NCBI RefSeq assembly: GCF_010729305.1
Contig: NZ_AP022574.1
Location: forward strand, 2,294,001-2,358,000
Direction: 5' to 3'
Source: Mycolicibacterium psychrotolerans
GTDB lineage: Bacteria > Actinomycetota > Actinomycetes > Mycobacteriales > Mycobacteriaceae
Length of the DNA: 64,000 bases
The first letter of the stretch is position 1; each line of letters opens with the position of its first letter. A model generated the notes under the pieces. The model was not told the DNA's origin and searched no databases. It worked only from the letters and a program-made list of their open reading frames with translations. Positions 24,152 to 36,905 of the stretch are shown piece by piece. Made by a program: the position numbers and the translations under genes.

Positions 24152-25405
24152 CCGATCGCTAGAGTTCTCGGCATCGACACCATCGACGCGACACCCGGCT
24201 CGCGGTGGGCGGCCCGGCTGTCCGCCGCCGCGCCCCTGCTCCTGATCCTCAGCGTCGGCGCCCGGCTGGCCTGGACCTACCTCCTGCCCAACGGCGCCAA
24301 CTTCGTCGACCTGCACGTCTACGTCGGGGGCGCGGCGGCACTCGACCACCCCGGCGCCCTGTACGACTACGTCTACGCCGACCAGACCCCCGACTTCCCG
24401 CTGCCGTTCACCTATCCGCCATTCGCCGCGGTGGTGTTCTATCCGCTGCACCTGTTGCCGTTCGGGCTGGTGGCGTTCCTGTGGTCGGTCGGCATCGTCG
24501 CGGCGCTCTACGGCGTGGTGCGGCTCAGCCAGCGGCTGCTGACCGATTCCTCGGCGCCGGGCAGCAGGCGGACCGCGATGCTGTGGACCGCGGTCGGCAT
24601 CTGGACCGAGCCGCTGCGCAGCACCTTCGACTACGGCCAGGTGAACGTCGTTCTGGTGCTGGCGATCCTGTACGCGGTGTACAGCAACAGGTGGTGGCTG
24701 TCGGGGCTGCTGATCGGTCTGGCCGCCGGGATCAAGCTGACGCCGGCCGCGTCGGGCCTGTACTTCGCCGGTGCCCGCCGGTGGGCGACGGTCGTGTTCT
24801 CCGCCGTGGTGTTCGTGGGGACGGTCCTGGTGTCGGTAGCTGTGGTCGGCGAGCAGGCGCGCTACTACTTCACCGATCTGCTCGGCGACGCCGGGCGCGT
24901 CGGCCCGGTCGGCACGTCGTTCAACCAGTCCTGGCGCGGGGGCATCTCCCGCATCCTCGGTCACGACGCCGGCTACGGTCCCGTCGTCGTCGCAGGCATC
25001 GTGGTGACGGCCGTGCTGGCGGTGCTCGCCTGGCGCGCGGTGGGCGGGGCCGCCGACCGGCTCGGCGCGGTGGTCATCGTGTCGCTGTTCGGGCTGCTGC
25101 TCTCGCCGATCTCATGGACCCATCACTGGGTGTGGCTGATCCCGCTGATGATCTGGTTGCGCCACGGTCCGCTGCGCGACGAACGCGGCGCGCGCGTGCT
25201 CGGCTGGGGATGGCTGGCGCTGACGCTCGTCGGGGTGCCGTGGCTGCTCAGCTTCGCCCAGCCGACCATCTGGGTGATCTCCCGGCCCTGGTATCTGGCA
25301 TGGGCCGGCCTGGTCTACATCGTCGCCACGCTGGCGACGCTCGGCTGGATCGCTAGCCGAGGAGCCCGTCGATCTCGCGTGCCATCGCCACATCCTTGTC
25401 CGTGA
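24152..25405 (+). CDS. pimE: Polyprenol-phosphate-mannose-dependent mannosyltransferase PimE, start disrupted
   Basis: A polytopic GT87-type membrane mannosyltransferase that adds an alpha-1,2 mannose to phosphatidylinositol mannosides on the outer face of the membrane. The catalytic Asp motif [10 protein letters not shown] and the [20 protein letters not shown] segment are clear. The frame opens after a TGA at 24149, but no ATG, GTG or TTG occurs before 24431, which would exclude the catalytic Asp. A good start, ATG at 24145 after GGAGG, is one base out of frame; removing one base near 24160 joins them. Either a sequencing or real one-base insertion, or a non-standard start, must be assumed. 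The end overlaps the convergent dehydratase gene by 53 bp. Confidence 0.78.
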   Translation, partial: PIARVLGIDTIDATPGSRWAARLSAAAPLLLILSVGARLAWTYLLPNGANFVDLHVYVGGAAALDHPGALYDYVYADQTPDFPLPFTYPPFAAVVFYPLHLLPFGLVAFLWSVGIVAALYGVVRLSQRLLTDSSAPGSRRTAMLWTAVGIWTEPLRSTFDYGQVNVVLVLAILYAVYSNRWWLSGLLIGLAAGIKLTPAASGLYFAGARRWATVVFSAVVFVGTVLVSVAVVGEQARYYFTDLLGDAGRVGPVGTSFNQSWRGGISRILGHDAGYGPVVVAGIVVTAVLAVLAWRAVGGAADRLGAVVIVSLFGLLLSPISWTHHWVWLIPLMIWLRHGPLRDERGARVLGWGWLALTLVGVPWLLSFAQPTIWVISRPWYLAWAGLVYIVATLATLGWIASRGARRSRVPSPHPCP

Positions 25406-25634
25406 TGCCACCCTCGGAGTGCGTGACCAACGCGAAAGTGACCGTCCGCCAACGGATGTCGATGTCGGGATGATGGTCGGCGGCCTCCGCGCGTTCGGCC
25501 ACCCGGCGCACCGCCTCGATGCCGTCGAGGAACGCCGGGAACGTCACGCTGCGGCGCAGTGCGCCGTCGGCGCGCTCCCAGCCCTCGAGCTCGGGGAGCG
25601 CGGCGTCGACTTGCTCGTCCGATAACACAGCCAT
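25353..25634 (-). CDS. 4a-hydroxytetrahydrobiopterin dehydratase (pterin-4a-carbinolamine dehydratase)
   Basis: A 93-residue protein with the family signature [20 protein letters not shown], whose two histidines form the active site, and a C-terminal [10 protein letters not shown] helix. It dehydrates 4a-hydroxy-tetrahydropterins, recycling the cofactor, and may also bind partners. The ATG at 25634 is the start. It corresponds to Rv1159A, overlaps pimE tail to tail and is divergent from mutT2. Confidence 0.9.
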   Translation of the reverse strand: MAVLSDEQVDAALPELEGWERADGALRRSVTFPAFLDGIEAVRRVAERAEAADHHPDIDIRWRTVTFALVTHSEGGITDKDVAMAREIDGLLG

Positions 25635-25661
25635 GCCCTCGACGGTATACCGTCTGCGCCC

Positions 25662-26057
25662 ATGTCCACCCTGGTTGTCGTCGCCGGAGCGCTGATCGAG
25701 CGGGGGATGCTGCTGGTGGCGCAACGGGCGAGACCGCCGGAGCTGGCCGGACGCTGGGAACTGCCCGGCGGCAAGGTCGCGCCGGGCGAGAGCGACGCCG
25801 ATGCGCTGGCGCGGGAATTGCACGAGGAACTCGGAATCGGTGTGGCCGTGGGCGAGCGCCTGGGCGCCGACGTCGCGCTGAGCCCGACGACGACGCTGCG
25901 GGCCTACCTCGTCACCCGAGCCGGCGGCATGCTGCACCCGCACGACCACCGCGCGTTGCGCTGGGTCGGCAGCGATGACCTCGACGGGCTGGAGTGGGTG
26001 CCGGCCGACCGGGCGTGGCTGCCCGAACTGGCGGCGCTGCTGCGGTCCCAGAGCTGA
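25662..26057 (+). CDS. mutT2: Nudix hydrolase MutT2
   Basis: A 131-residue Nudix enzyme with a full Nudix box, [24 protein letters not shown] (key residues Gly, Glu, Arg-Glu and Glu-Glu-x-Gly). MutT2 enzymes clean nucleotide pools, acting on oxidised dGTP and on (d)CTP derivatives. The N-terminus [33 protein letters not shown] matches this subgroup. It starts 27 bp from the divergent dehydratase gene. Confidence 0.9.
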   Translation: MSTLVVVAGALIERGMLLVAQRARPPELAGRWELPGGKVAPGESDADALARELHEELGIGVAVGERLGADVALSPTTTLRAYLVTRAGGMLHPHDHRALRWVGSDDLDGLEWVPADRAWLPELAALLRSQS

Positions 26058-26180
26058 TCGCGGGCGACACCGCCGGAGGGCCGGTCGTGCGCGCGCAGCC
26101 CGATGGCGAACGCGGTCTGGTCGTCGAAGCTCAACGGAAAACCTTCGCGCGCAGCGGAACTCGACGCCCCGCGGTGAGGT

Positions 26181-26447
26181 CTAGAACCGCAGCCGGTCGT
26201 CGAGCACGTGCACCGGAGCGTCACGGTGGCGCGCCGCGTAGATCGGGTGCAGGAGCGTCGGGTGCTCGCAGTGCGGGCACGACGCTCTCGGGTCCCGCCT
26301 GGAGTTGAACGCGAGGTGGTGACAGGCCGAGCACCGCACCACGTACAGCGCGCCGATCCAGTTCAGCAGACCCAGATAGATCGCGAGCGCGGCCAGCGTG
26401 GCCAGTGCCGTGATCAGGGCAACGGTCAGTACCTCGTAAACCGTCAT
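26181..26447 (-). CDS. Small membrane protein with C-terminal zinc ribbon
   Basis: An 88-residue protein. One transmembrane helix (residues about 6-37) is followed by CSAC (Cys39, Cys42) and CPHC (Cys57, Cys60), a four-cysteine zinc ribbon, then a His/Arg-rich tail. The topology would place the ribbon at one membrane face. The start is the ATG at 26447. The family is unrecognised. In M. tuberculosis the nitrate reductase operon lies near here; it is absent from this window. Confidence 0.65.
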   Translation of the reverse strand: MTVYEVLTVALITALATLAALAIYLGLLNWIGALYVVRCSACHHLAFNSRRDPRASCPHCEHPTLLHPIYAARHRDAPVHVLDDRLRF

Positions 26448-26515
26448 ATCGGCCCACTTTCTCGACGAAACTGCCTGACGGGTGCCTCCACGGTACGCCG
26501 CTGAACAGGCGCGAA

Positions 26516-26680
26516 TCAGGCCTTTCGCGCTCTCTTGAGTACCTTCTGGAGTTCCTTGCCGCGGATCCCGTCGTGCTCGGCCCTGCGGACCTTCTGCAGC
26601 ACCACCGGGCACTGTTTGCAGCGTGGTTTGCTGCGGCAGCACTTCTTCTTCGGGGTCAGCTCGGTGAGCTTGCGGGCCAC
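26516..26680 (-). CDS. Small basic cysteine-containing protein
   Basis: A 54-residue lysine/arginine-rich protein ([20 protein letters not shown] then CKQCP). Four cysteines (CC and CxxC) within 15 residues suggest metal binding, and the high positive charge suggests nucleic-acid or ribosome contact. The start is taken as GTG at 26680 after GAGAGA; an upstream ATG at 26728 would run into the typA promoter. It is divergent from typA. The function is unknown. Confidence 0.6.
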   Translation of the reverse strand: MARKLTELTPKKKCCRSKPRCKQCPVVLQKVRRAEHDGIRGKELQKVLKRARKA

Positions 26681-26736
26681 GTGACGGGTGTCTCTCGTTT
26701 TCGCGATCGGTGCACGGCACTGCGACAATCACCGGC

Positions 26737-28641
<1,905 letters not shown>

Positions 28642-28693
28642 CGGGTCGTCGGTGGCCGCGGGCCGACGGTCCGGCGGTCGATACGCTGACAGC

Positions 28694-30562
28694 GTGCCGA
28701 CCGCCCGCCGTTTGTTGACCTGCGCGGTCGCGGTGATGGTACTGCTGTCGGGCTGCACGGTGAGTCCGCCGCCCGCGCCGCAGAGCACCGACACCACCGA
28801 ATCCACCGCACCGCCGCCGACCAAGGCGACCCAGATCATCATGGCGATCGACTCGATCGGTCCCGGCTTCAACGCCCACCTGCTCTCCGACCAGTCGCCG
28901 GTCAACGCCGCGATCAGCTCGCTGGTGCTGCCGAGCTCGTTCCGGCCGATCCCGGACTCCCGCACCCCGACGGGATCGCGCTGGGAGATGGACACCTCGC
29001 TGCTGGAGTCCGCCGAGGTGACCGGTCAGGACCCGTTCACCGTCACCTACAAGATCCGTCCCGAGGCGCAGTGGACGGACAACGCGCCCATCGGCGCCGA
29101 TGACTTCTGGTACCTGTGGCGGCAGATGGTCAGCCAGCCCGGCGCCGTGGACCCCGCCGGCTACGACCTGATCACCGGGGTGCAGTCCGTGGAGGGCGGT
29201 AAGACCGCGGTGGTCACCTTCGCGCAGCCGTACCCGGCGTGGCGCGAACTGTTCAACGACATCCTGCCCGCGCACATCGTCAAGGACGTGCCCGGCGGCT
29301 TCCCGGCCGGTCTGGCGCAGGCGATGCCGGTGACGGGCGGGCAGTTCCGGGTCGAGAGCATCGACCCGCAGCGCGACGAGATCCTGCTGGCCCGCAACGA
29401 CCGCTACTGGGGCAAGCCGGCCACCCCGGACCTCATCCTGTTCCGGCGCGGCGGCGCCCCGGCCGCACTGGCCGACTCGATCCGCAACGGCGACACCCAG
29501 GTCGCCCAGGTGCACGGCGGCTCGGCGGTGTTCGCGCAGCTGTCGGCGATCCCCGACGTGCGGACGGCGCGCATCGTGACCCCCCGCGTCATGCAAATGT
29601 CGCTGCGCGCCCAACAGCCCTCCCTCACCGACGCCCAGGTGCGCAAAGCGGTCCTCGGTCTGCTCGACGTCGACCTGCTTGCCGCCGTCGGTGCCGGTGA
29701 CGACAACACCGTCACGCTGGCGCAGGCGCAGGTGCGTTCGCCGTCCGACCCGGGCTACGTGCCGACGGCGCCACCGGCGATGACGCGCGAGGCGGCGATG
29801 GCGCTGCTGGGCGCGGCCGGCTACCGGGTCGAACCCGTGCCGACCCCCGCCCCGAACGAGCAGCCGCCCGGCCCGACCCCGCCCGAGAGCAACCGCGGGC
29901 AGCTGATCAAGGACGGCGAGCCGCTGACGCTGGTGCTCGGGGTGGCCAACAACGATCCGACCGCGGTGGCGGTGGCCAACACCGCGGCCGACCAGCTGCG
30001 AAGTGTCGGCATCGCGGCGTCGGTGTCGGCCCTGGACCCGGTGACGCTCTACGGCGACGCGCTGGTCAACAACCGCGTCGACGCGGTGGTCGGCTGGCAT
30101 CAGGCCGGCGGCGACCTGGCGACCGCGCTCGCGTCGCGCTACGGCTGCCCCGCGCTGGAGGCGACCGCGATCCCCACCGCGACGGCCCTGCCGTCCACCG
30201 GCGACAGCGCCACGCCGTCGCCGTCCCCGACGCCCAGGCCGTCCGCCCCGGCGACGACGCCGACGTCTGCGCCGCCGGCGCCGGAGTCCGGTCAGCTCGT
30301 CCAGGCGCCCAGCAACATCACCGGCATCTGCGACCGCGCGATCCAGCCGCGGATCGACGCGGCGCTGGAGGGCACCGCCGACATCGGCGAGGTGATCGAC
30401 GAGGTGGAGCCGCGGCTGTGGGACATGGCGACGGTGCTGCCGATCCTGCAGGACACCACGATCGTCGCGGCGGGCCCGAGCGTGCAGGGTGTCAGCCTGA
30501 CCGGAGCGGTGCCGGTCGGCATCGTCGGTGACGCCGGGCAGTGGGTCAAGCTGCCGCAGTAG
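28694..30562 (+). CDS. lpqW: Lipoprotein LpqW, solute-binding-protein family 5
   Basis: A 622-residue lipoprotein. GTG at 28694 begins a signal peptide ending in the lipobox LLSGC. The body is an extracellular solute-binding protein of the peptide-transporter type ([27 protein letters not shown]), but no transporter genes are near. In mycobacteria LpqW influences the branch point between phosphatidylinositol mannosides and lipoarabinomannan, acting with PimE; pimE lies 3.3 kb upstream here. A proline-rich insertion sits near residues 500-535. TACGCT upstream suggests a leaderless start. The end overlaps the convergent ClC gene by 17 bp. Confidence 0.9.
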   Translation: MPTARRLLTCAVAVMVLLSGCTVSPPPAPQSTDTTESTAPPPTKATQIIMAIDSIGPGFNAHLLSDQSPVNAAISSLVLPSSFRPIPDSRTPTGSRWEMDTSLLESAEVTGQDPFTVTYKIRPEAQWTDNAPIGADDFWYLWRQMVSQPGAVDPAGYDLITGVQSVEGGKTAVVTFAQPYPAWRELFNDILPAHIVKDVPGGFPAGLAQAMPVTGGQFRVESIDPQRDEILLARNDRYWGKPATPDLILFRRGGAPAALADSIRNGDTQVAQVHGGSAVFAQLSAIPDVRTARIVTPRVMQMSLRAQQPSLTDAQVRKAVLGLLDVDLLAAVGAGDDNTVTLAQAQVRSPSDPGYVPTAPPAMTREAAMALLGAAGYRVEPVPTPAPNEQPPGPTPPESNRGQLIKDGEPLTLVLGVANNDPTAVAVANTAADQLRSVGIAASVSALDPVTLYGDALVNNRVDAVVGWHQAGGDLATALASRYGCPALEATAIPTATALPSTGDSATPSPSPTPRPSAPATTPTSAPPAPESGQLVQAPSNITGICDRAIQPRIDAALEGTADIGEVIDEVEPRLWDMATVLPILQDTTIVAAGPSVQGVSLTGAVPVGIVGDAGQWVKLPQ

Positions 30563-31784
30563 CGGACCGCCTGCGCCGCCGCAGCATGACCAGGCCGGCC
30601 GACGTGAACGCCGCGAGCGCGAACACCGCCAGCAGCCAGACCGGCGGCCGTGCCAGCTCCCAGACGAACAGCGTCGCGAACAGCGGCGAGCGCTGGGTGA
30701 TCGCCAGAACCCCCGCCGCGCACGTCAACGACACCGCCGCCACCGGCAGGGCGGTACCCGCCCCGGCGTTCAGCGCGAGCGCCACCACCGAGCCGGCCGC
30801 CGCGCCGGTCGCCAGCGCCGGGGTGAGCATCCCGCCGACCGCGCCGGCCCGCAGGAACAGCGCGGTCAGTACCGGCTTGAGCACCAGGATGGCGGCCGCC
30901 GCGGTGAGCGTGAGCCCGCTGTTGACGCTCACCTCGAGAACACTGCGGCCGTTGCCCGGCAGCTCGGGCAGCCAGATCGAACACACCCCCGTGAGGAGCC
31001 CGGCCGCGGCGATCGCCGGGATCAGCACCGCCGATCGCCCCACGGTGATCGGCCGCGCCGCGGCTATCAGGCGGTTGAACGCCAGGCCTACCGCGACCGC
31101 CAGCGGCGCCAGCGCCACCGCGAGGAACCCGAACAGGTACGACAGGTCCGCGTCCGGCCACACCAGCGGATGTTGCAGGTGGGTGACCGGCGCGGCCACG
31201 GCGACGGCCAGGCTCGAGGTGATCAGGGCCGTTCCCCAGGCCCGCGGATGCCACGTGCCGAGCAGGATCCGCGTCGCGAACAGTGCGCCGCCCAGCGGCA
31301 CGCTGTACACCGCACCCAGCCCTGCGCCCGCCGCGCACGCCAGCAGGATCTCGCGGTCGCGCGCGGTGAGCGCCCACCGCGACGTGCCCAGGTCACCCCA
31401 CGCCACGGCCAGCTGCCGCGGCGCGCCCTCCCGGCCGAGCGACGCCCCGGATCCGACGAGCAGCACCTGAAGTCCCGCGTCGACGGTCAACCCGAGCCGC
31501 CGCACCGGCCGCTCGCCGGCCAGCACCGCGGACATTCCCTGCACGGGGCGCCGGCGCCGCAGCAGCCACCACCCCGAGCCCGCCAGCGCGCCGCCCACCA
31601 TGGGCCCCAGCGCGCGGCGCAGGTCACCGCTGTCCTCGACGCCGGTGAGCAGGGTGCCGAACGTGTAGCGGTAGGTGACGTGCTCGACGGCGTGCAGCAG
31701 CAGTGTGGTCGAGGCGCCCGCCACCCCGGCGAGCAGGCCGATGAGCACGATGGCGCACCCGTACTCGACAGCGCGGCGGGTCAC
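30546..31784 (-). CDS. ClC-family chloride channel/antiporter
   Basis: A 412-residue membrane protein with ten or more hydrophobic helices. The segment [12 protein letters not shown] contains the family GREGP-like motif whose Glu gates the pore, and [19 protein letters not shown] is the matching helix. ClC proteins move chloride, or exchange chloride for protons. It starts with GTG at 31784, only 27 bp from the divergent mshB ATG, so the promoters overlap. An RRRRR stretch occurs in the last cytoplasmic tail. Confidence 0.88.
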   Translation of the reverse strand: MTRRAVEYGCAIVLIGLLAGVAGASTTLLLHAVEHVTYRYTFGTLLTGVEDSGDLRRALGPMVGGALAGSGWWLLRRRRPVQGMSAVLAGERPVRRLGLTVDAGLQVLLVGSGASLGREGAPRQLAVAWGDLGTSRWALTARDREILLACAAGAGLGAVYSVPLGGALFATRILLGTWHPRAWGTALITSSLAVAVAAPVTHLQHPLVWPDADLSYLFGFLAVALAPLAVAVGLAFNRLIAAARPITVGRSAVLIPAIAAAGLLTGVCSIWLPELPGNGRSVLEVSVNSGLTLTAAAAILVLKPVLTALFLRAGAVGGMLTPALATGAAAGSVVALALNAGAGTALPVAAVSLTCAAGVLAITQRSPLFATLFVWELARPPVWLLAVFALAAFTSAGLVMLRRRRRSATAAA

Positions 31785-31811
31785 CAGGGGAATCTAAGGC
31801 AAGCTGAGCGC

Positions 31812-32666
31812 ATGGAGACGCCGCGGCTTCTTTTCGTGCACGCCCACCCCGACGACGAGACCCTGACCACCGGCGCGACCATCGCGCACTACTGCGCGCG
31901 CGGCGCGCAGGTGCAGGTGCTCACGTGCACGCTCGGTGAAGAGGGCGAGGTCATCGGCGAGGACTGGGCACAGCTGGCCGTCGACGGTGCCGACCAGCTC
32001 GGCGGCTACCGGATCGGGGAGCTGACCGCCGCCCTGGCCGCGCTCGGCGTGGACCGGCCCCGCTTCCTCGGCGGCGCAGGCCGCTGGCGCGATTCCGGCA
32101 TGGAGGGCACGCCTTCCCGGAACCGGCAGCGGTTCGTCGACGGGGACATCGAGGAGCAGACCGCCGCGCTGGCCGCCGTCGTCGACGAGCTGCGTCCGCA
32201 CGTGGTCGTCACCTACGACCCGCAGGGCGGCTACGGCCACCCCGACCACATCCACGCCCACCGGGTCACGATGGCCGGCGTCGCCGCGTCGCAGTGGCGG
32301 GTGCCGAAGGTGTACTGGACGGTGATGTCGTGGACCGCCCTGTCCGCCGGTCTCGCGGCGCTGACGAACGTGCCCGACGGATGGATCCGCATCGACGCCG
32401 ACGCCCTGCCGATCATCGGCTACGCCGACGACGCGATCGACGCGGCGCTCGACGTCGCCGCGCACGTGCCCGCGAAGCTGGCCGCGCTGCGGGCGCACGC
32501 CACGCAGGTGCAGGTGTCACCGGACGGCACGGTGATGGCGCTGTCCAACGGCATCGCGCTGCCCGTTCCGTCCGTGGAGCACTACACCCTGGTCGAGGGC
32601 GCCGCGGGGGAGCGCGACCACCGGGGCTGGGAAACCGACCTGCTGGCGGGCCTGAGCCTGGGGTGA
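31812..32666 (+). CDS. mshB: N-acetyl-GlcN-inositol deacetylase MshB (mycothiol synthesis)
   Basis: A 284-residue zinc hydrolase of the LmbE/PIG-L family. AHPDDE gives the metal-binding His and Asp plus the general-base Asp, and GHPDHIHAH gives the second His. MshB removes acetate from GlcNAc-inositol, the second stage of mycothiol synthesis in the cytoplasm. The ATG at 31812 begins [16 protein letters not shown], as in M. tuberculosis Rv1170. It is followed by two small genes and then fbiC. Confidence 0.95.
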   Translation: METPRLLFVHAHPDDETLTTGATIAHYCARGAQVQVLTCTLGEEGEVIGEDWAQLAVDGADQLGGYRIGELTAALAALGVDRPRFLGGAGRWRDSGMEGTPSRNRQRFVDGDIEEQTAALAAVVDELRPHVVVTYDPQGGYGHPDHIHAHRVTMAGVAASQWRVPKVYWTVMSWTALSAGLAALTNVPDGWIRIDADALPIIGYADDAIDAALDVAAHVPAKLAALRAHATQVQVSPDGTVMALSNGIALPVPSVEHYTLVEGAAGERDHRGWETDLLAGLSLG

Positions 32667-32725
32667 GGGCGGGGACGACGGGGTACAGTGCCCTCAACTG
32701 CACGGCGCGCGCGGAAGGCATGCAC

Positions 32726-32833
32726 ATGGATCCGGATCTCGATCCCAACCTGCAGCACTGGCAGGACCGCCTGGACAACTTCCAGTGGGTCGTCGGTTCC
32801 CTGGTGTCCGTGCTCGACAGCATCCCGACCTGA
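32726..32833 (+). CDS. Small conserved-looking acidic protein
   Basis: A 35-residue acidic peptide, MDPDLDPNLQHWQDRLDNFQ then WVVGSLVSVLDSIPT, predicted as one amphipathic helix with a short hydrophobic end. GGAAGG seven bases before the ATG at 32726 supports translation (an ATG two codons earlier also fits). It lies 59 bp after mshB and 17 bp before the membrane-protein gene, on the same strand. The function is unknown. Confidence 0.5.
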   Translation: MDPDLDPNLQHWQDRLDNFQWVVGSLVSVLDSIPT

Positions 32834-32850
32834 CGGCGCCCACCGCGCCG

Positions 32851-33255
32851 GTGTCAGATCGGCTCCGGCCCCTCGTCCTTGGCGTTCTCGCGCTCGACGG
32901 CGTGCTGTCGGCGCTGATGGCCGTCTTCTTCCTGCCGCTGCGCATCGGCGGCGTCCCCGTTCCGATCAGTGCGGTGCTCAGTGGTGTGCTCAATGTCGCG
33001 TTGGTGTGGGTGGCACTGCAGTGGACGTCGTCGCAGCGGCTCGCGGCGCTGCCGCTGTGGACCTGGCTCGCGACCGTGCTGCTGTGCACGTTCGGCGGTC
33101 CCGGCGACGACATCGTGTTCGGCGGCTCCGGGCTGATGGAGTATGCGTCGGTGCTGCTCATCGCCGTCGGCGCGCTGCCGGCAGGCTGGCTGCTGAGCCG
33201 GCGACGGGCCGCGGCCCCCAGCACCGGGGCGGGCGCCGGGGCGCACGTTCGTTGA
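32851..33255 (+). CDS. Four-helix membrane protein (Rv1171 type)
   Basis: A 134-residue protein with four hydrophobic helices (LVLGVLALDGVLSALMAVFF, PISAVLSGVLNVALVWVAL, LWTWLATVLLCTFGG, EYASVLLIAVGALPAGWLL) and an Ala/Arg-rich tail. It stands between mshB and fbiC exactly as Rv1171 does in M. tuberculosis. The GTG at 32851 is the likely start; no strong ribosome site is visible. No catalytic motif is seen. Confidence 0.75.
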   Translation: MSDRLRPLVLGVLALDGVLSALMAVFFLPLRIGGVPVPISAVLSGVLNVALVWVALQWTSSQRLAALPLWTWLATVLLCTFGGPGDDIVFGGSGLMEYASVLLIAVGALPAGWLLSRRRAAAPSTGAGAGAHVR

Positions 33256-33340
33256 CTACTGTGGCCGGTATGCCAGGCACCTGGGTCCGTCGAATGTGTG
33301 ACGCGCGGATGATCCGCGTCCATGCCGGGGTTATGAGGAA

Positions 33341-35920
33341 GTGGCTCTGAACCCCCAGCACGGCACCGACCTGCCCAGCCCCAGCGTCCCCCCCGTCTCG
33401 ACAGCGCCCTCGCCGGCCGCGCTGCGGCGGGTGCTGCGCCGCGCTCGGGACGGCGTGGCGCTCAACGTCGATGAGGCCGCGATCGCGCTGACGGCGCGCG
33501 GCGACGACCTGGCCGACCTGTGCGCCAGCGCGGCACGGGTGCGCGACGCCGGCCTGGAGGCAGCCAGCCGGCGCGGCGCCACCGGCAGGCTGCCGGTCAG
33601 CTACTCGCGCAAGGTCTTCATCCCGGTCACCCATCTGTGCCGCGACACCTGCCACTACTGCACGTTCGTGACGGTGCCCGGCCGGCTGCGGGCCGCTGGC
33701 AAGGGCATGTTCATGGAGGCCGACGAGATACTCGAGGTCGCCCGCCGCGGTGCCGAATTGGGATGCAAGGAAGCGTTGTTCACGCTCGGCGACCGACCGG
33801 AGGCGCGCTGGGACGAGGCGCGCCAGTGGCTCGACGAGCGCGGTTACGACTCGACGCTGGACTACGTGCGGGCCATGGCCATCCGGGTGCTCGAGGAGAC
33901 CGGGCTGTTGCCGCACCTCAACCCCGGCGTGATGAGCTGGTCGGAACTCTCCCGGCTCAAGCCCGTCGCACCGTCGATGGGCATGATGCTCGAGACGACG
34001 TCGCGCCGCCTGTTCGAGACCCGCGGCGAGGCGCATCACGGCAGCCCCGACAAGGATCCCGAGGTGCGGCTGCGCACGCTGGCCGACGCCGGCCGGCTGT
34101 CCATCCCGTTCACCACCGGGCTGCTCGTCGGTATCGGTGAGACGCTCGCCGAACGGGCCGACACCATCCACGCGATCCGCCGCTCGCACAAGGAATTCGG
34201 CCATGTGCAGGAAGTGATCGTGCAGAACTTCCGCGCCAAGGACCACACCGCGATGGCCTCGGTGCCCGACGCCGGCATCGACGACTTCCTGGCCACCCTG
34301 GCCGTCACGCGGCTGGTGATGGGGCCGAAGATGCGCATCCAGGCCCCGCCCAACCTGGTGTCGCGGCAGGAGTGCCTCGCGCTGATCGGCGCGGGCGTCG
34401 ACGACTGGGGCGGGGTGTCGCCGCTGACCCCCGACCACGTGAACCCGGAGCGGCCGTGGCCGGCGCTCGACGAGTTGGCCGCGGTGACCGCCGAGGCGGG
34501 ATACGACCTGGTCCAACGGCTCACCGCGCAGCCGCAGTTCGTGCAGGCCGGTGCCGCGTGGATCGACCCGCGGGTGCAGGGACACGTCAACGCGCTGGCC
34601 GACCCCGACACCGGCTACGCGCTCGACGTCAATCCGGTCGGCCGGCCGTGGCAGGAACCCGACGAGGCGACCGAGTCGCTTGGCCGCACCGACCTGCACA
34701 CGGCGATCGACGCCCAGGGCAGGCTGACCGAGACGCGCAGCGATCTGGGCAGCGCGTTCGGGGATTGGGAGTCCATCCGGGAGAAGGTCAACGAGCTGGC
34801 CGCACGCGCCCCCGAACGGCTGGATACCGATGTGCTGGCCGCGCTGCGCTCGGCCGAGCGGGATCCGGCCGGCTGCACCGACGACGAGTACCTGGCACTG
34901 GCCACCGCTGATGGTCCTGCGCTGGACGCTGTTGCCGCTCTTGCTGATTCGCTGCGCCGTGACACCGTCGGCGATGACGTGACATTCGTCGTCAACCGGA
35001 ACATCAACTTCACCAACATCTGCTACACGGGTTGCCGGTTCTGTGCATTCGCGCAGCGCAAGGGCGACGCCGACGCGTACTCGCTGTCCACCGACGAGGT
35101 TGCCGCCCGGGCGTGGGAAGCGCACGTCGCCGGCGCCACCGAGGTCTGCATGCAGGGCGGTATCGACCCGGAGCTTCCGGTGACGGGCTACGCCGACCTG
35201 GTGCGCGCGGTCAAGGAGCGGGTGCCCTCGATGCACGTGCACGCGTTCAGCCCGATGGAGATCGCCAACGGAGCGACCAAGAGCGGCATGAGCATCCGCG
35301 AATGGCTGACCGCGCTGCGGGAGGCCGGGCTGGACACCATCCCTGGCACGGCCGCGGAGATCCTCGACGACGAGGTGCGCTGGGTGCTGACCAAGGGCAA
35401 GCTGCCGACCTCGCTGTGGATCGACGTGATCACCACCGCCCACGAAGTGGGGCTGCGGTCGAGTTCGACGATGATGTACGGGCACGTCGACCAGCCCCGG
35501 CACTGGGTCGGGCATCTGCGTGTGCTGCGTGGAATCCAGGACCGCACAGGCGGATTCACCGAGTTCGTGCCGCTGCCGTTCGTGCACCAGTCCTCGCCGC
35601 TGTACTTGGCAGGCGGCGCGCGGCCCGGGCCGACGCACCGTGACAACCGTGCGGTGCACGCGCTGGCGCGGATCATGTTGCACGGCAGGATCTCCAACAT
35701 CCAGACCAGCTGGGTCAAACTCGGCGTCGAGCGCACCCAGGCGATGCTCACCGGTGGCGCCAACGATCTGGGCGGCACGCTGATGGAGGAGACGATCTCG
35801 CGGATGGCGGGCTCGGAGAACGGGAGCGCCAAGACGGTCGCCGAACTCGTCGCGATCGCCGAGGGCATCGGCCGCCCGGCGCGACAGCGCTCGACGGACT
35901 ACACCCCGCTGGCCGCGTAA
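33341..35920 (+). CDS. fbiC: FO synthase FbiC (CofG-CofH fusion), coenzyme F420 synthesis
   Basis: An 859-residue bifunctional radical SAM enzyme that joins tyrosine with a pyrimidine intermediate of flavin synthesis to make FO, the chromophore of F420. The N-terminal CofG half carries CRDTCHYC and the C-terminal CofH half CYTGCRFC, one SAM-cluster site per half. The length matches the M. tuberculosis protein closely. The start is GTG at 33341; the only SD-like bases (GAGGAA) are very close to it, so initiation efficiency may be low or the start misjudged. High-GC core codon use. Confidence 0.95.
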   Translation: MALNPQHGTDLPSPSVPPVSTAPSPAALRRVLRRARDGVALNVDEAAIALTARGDDLADLCASAARVRDAGLEAASRRGATGRLPVSYSRKVFIPVTHLCRDTCHYCTFVTVPGRLRAAGKGMFMEADEILEVARRGAELGCKEALFTLGDRPEARWDEARQWLDERGYDSTLDYVRAMAIRVLEETGLLPHLNPGVMSWSELSRLKPVAPSMGMMLETTSRRLFETRGEAHHGSPDKDPEVRLRTLADAGRLSIPFTTGLLVGIGETLAERADTIHAIRRSHKEFGHVQEVIVQNFRAKDHTAMASVPDAGIDDFLATLAVTRLVMGPKMRIQAPPNLVSRQECLALIGAGVDDWGGVSPLTPDHVNPERPWPALDELAAVTAEAGYDLVQRLTAQPQFVQAGAAWIDPRVQGHVNALADPDTGYALDVNPVGRPWQEPDEATESLGRTDLHTAIDAQGRLTETRSDLGSAFGDWESIREKVNELAARAPERLDTDVLAALRSAERDPAGCTDDEYLALATADGPALDAVAALADSLRRDTVGDDVTFVVNRNINFTNICYTGCRFCAFAQRKGDADAYSLSTDEVAARAWEAHVAGATEVCMQGGIDPELPVTGYADLVRAVKERVPSMHVHAFSPMEIANGATKSGMSIREWLTALREAGLDTIPGTAAEILDDEVRWVLTKGKLPTSLWIDVITTAHEVGLRSSSTMMYGHVDQPRHWVGHLRVLRGIQDRTGGFTEFVPLPFVHQSSPLYLAGGARPGPTHRDNRAVHALARIMLHGRISNIQTSWVKLGVERTQAMLTGGANDLGGTLMEETISRMAGSENGSAKTVAELVAIAEGIGRPARQRSTDYTPLAA

Positions 35921-35978
35921 TCGTCGCGAGCGCCTGTCATGGCGCCGATTCACAGCTGCGGCTGGTATCACAGTCAGT

Positions 35979-36905
35979 GTGAAGCTGCGGCGTGTGCTCA
36001 CCGACGGCCGGCTCGAGGTGCAGTCGCTCGGCGCCGACGGTACGTGGCACGTCACGCAGGACAGCGCGGCGCTCGGCGGCCGGGTCTTCGATGCCGACTG
36101 GGAGCACGCCTGCGCGCAGCGCCACCTCCAGATGTCGGGCAACGTGCTGCCCTTTGCGCCCGCATCGTTTCGTGACTTCATGCTCTACGAGCGCCACGCG
36201 ATCGACGCGGCACGCGGTCTGGTGAGCCGGTTCCATCCGGGTCAGTCCCTGGCCGCAGGAGTGGTCGAGCGGCTCACCCGGAAACCGTTCCCGCTGTTCA
36301 GACCCAAGCCGCTGTTCTATCGCCAGCCGATCTACTACATGTCCAATCATCTGAGCTTCGTGCCCAGCGGCACCCCGGTGCCGGTCCCGTCCTATTCGCG
36401 CGCACTGGATTTCGAGTTGGAGGTGGGTTTCGTGCTGCGCGCGCCGCTGCTCGACGCCCGGCCCGCCGAGGCGCTCGACGCGATCGGCGCCTTCGTCGTG
36501 GTGAACGATTTCAGCGCCCGCGACGTGCAACGACGCGAGATGGCAACAGGACTCGGGCCGCAGAAGGCCAAACACTTCGCATCGTCGATGTCGGTGGTGG
36601 CGGTGACGGCCGACGAGATCCTGCCGCACATCGACGACCTGACGGGGTCGGTGACCGTCAACGGAACCACCGTGGCCACCGTGTTCAGCCGCGGCATGCA
36701 GTGGACGCTGGGCGAGGTGCTCGCGCATGCCTCCCGGAACGAAAAACTCTATCCCGGTGAGCTGTTCGCCACGGGAACCTTGCCGGGTGGAAGCGGCATG
36801 GAGACTGGCCACTGGCTGCGGCCCGGCGACCGGCTGACATTGGCCATCGACCAGATCGGTGGGATCAGCCATTCCATCGTGAGTTCGGTGAAGGAGACCC
36901 CATGA
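35979..36905 (+). CDS. Fumarylacetoacetate hydrolase family protein
   Basis: A 308-residue protein of the FAH fold. RALDFELEVGFVL supplies the metal-binding Glu pair and VVVNDFSARDVQRREM the conserved Asp and Arg; the C-terminal GTLPGGSGMETGHWLRPGD closes the active site. Family members cleave C-C bonds of acylpyruvates or act as decarboxylases or isomerases in aromatic degradation; the substrate here is unknown. GTG at 35979 is the start. The stop overlaps the next gene as ATGA, so the two are translationally coupled. Confidence 0.88.
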   Translation: MKLRRVLTDGRLEVQSLGADGTWHVTQDSAALGGRVFDADWEHACAQRHLQMSGNVLPFAPASFRDFMLYERHAIDAARGLVSRFHPGQSLAAGVVERLTRKPFPLFRPKPLFYRQPIYYMSNHLSFVPSGTPVPVPSYSRALDFELEVGFVLRAPLLDARPAEALDAIGAFVVVNDFSARDVQRREMATGLGPQKAKHFASSMSVVAVTADEILPHIDDLTGSVTVNGTTVATVFSRGMQWTLGEVLAHASRNEKLYPGELFATGTLPGGSGMETGHWLRPGDRLTLAIDQIGGISHSIVSSVKETP

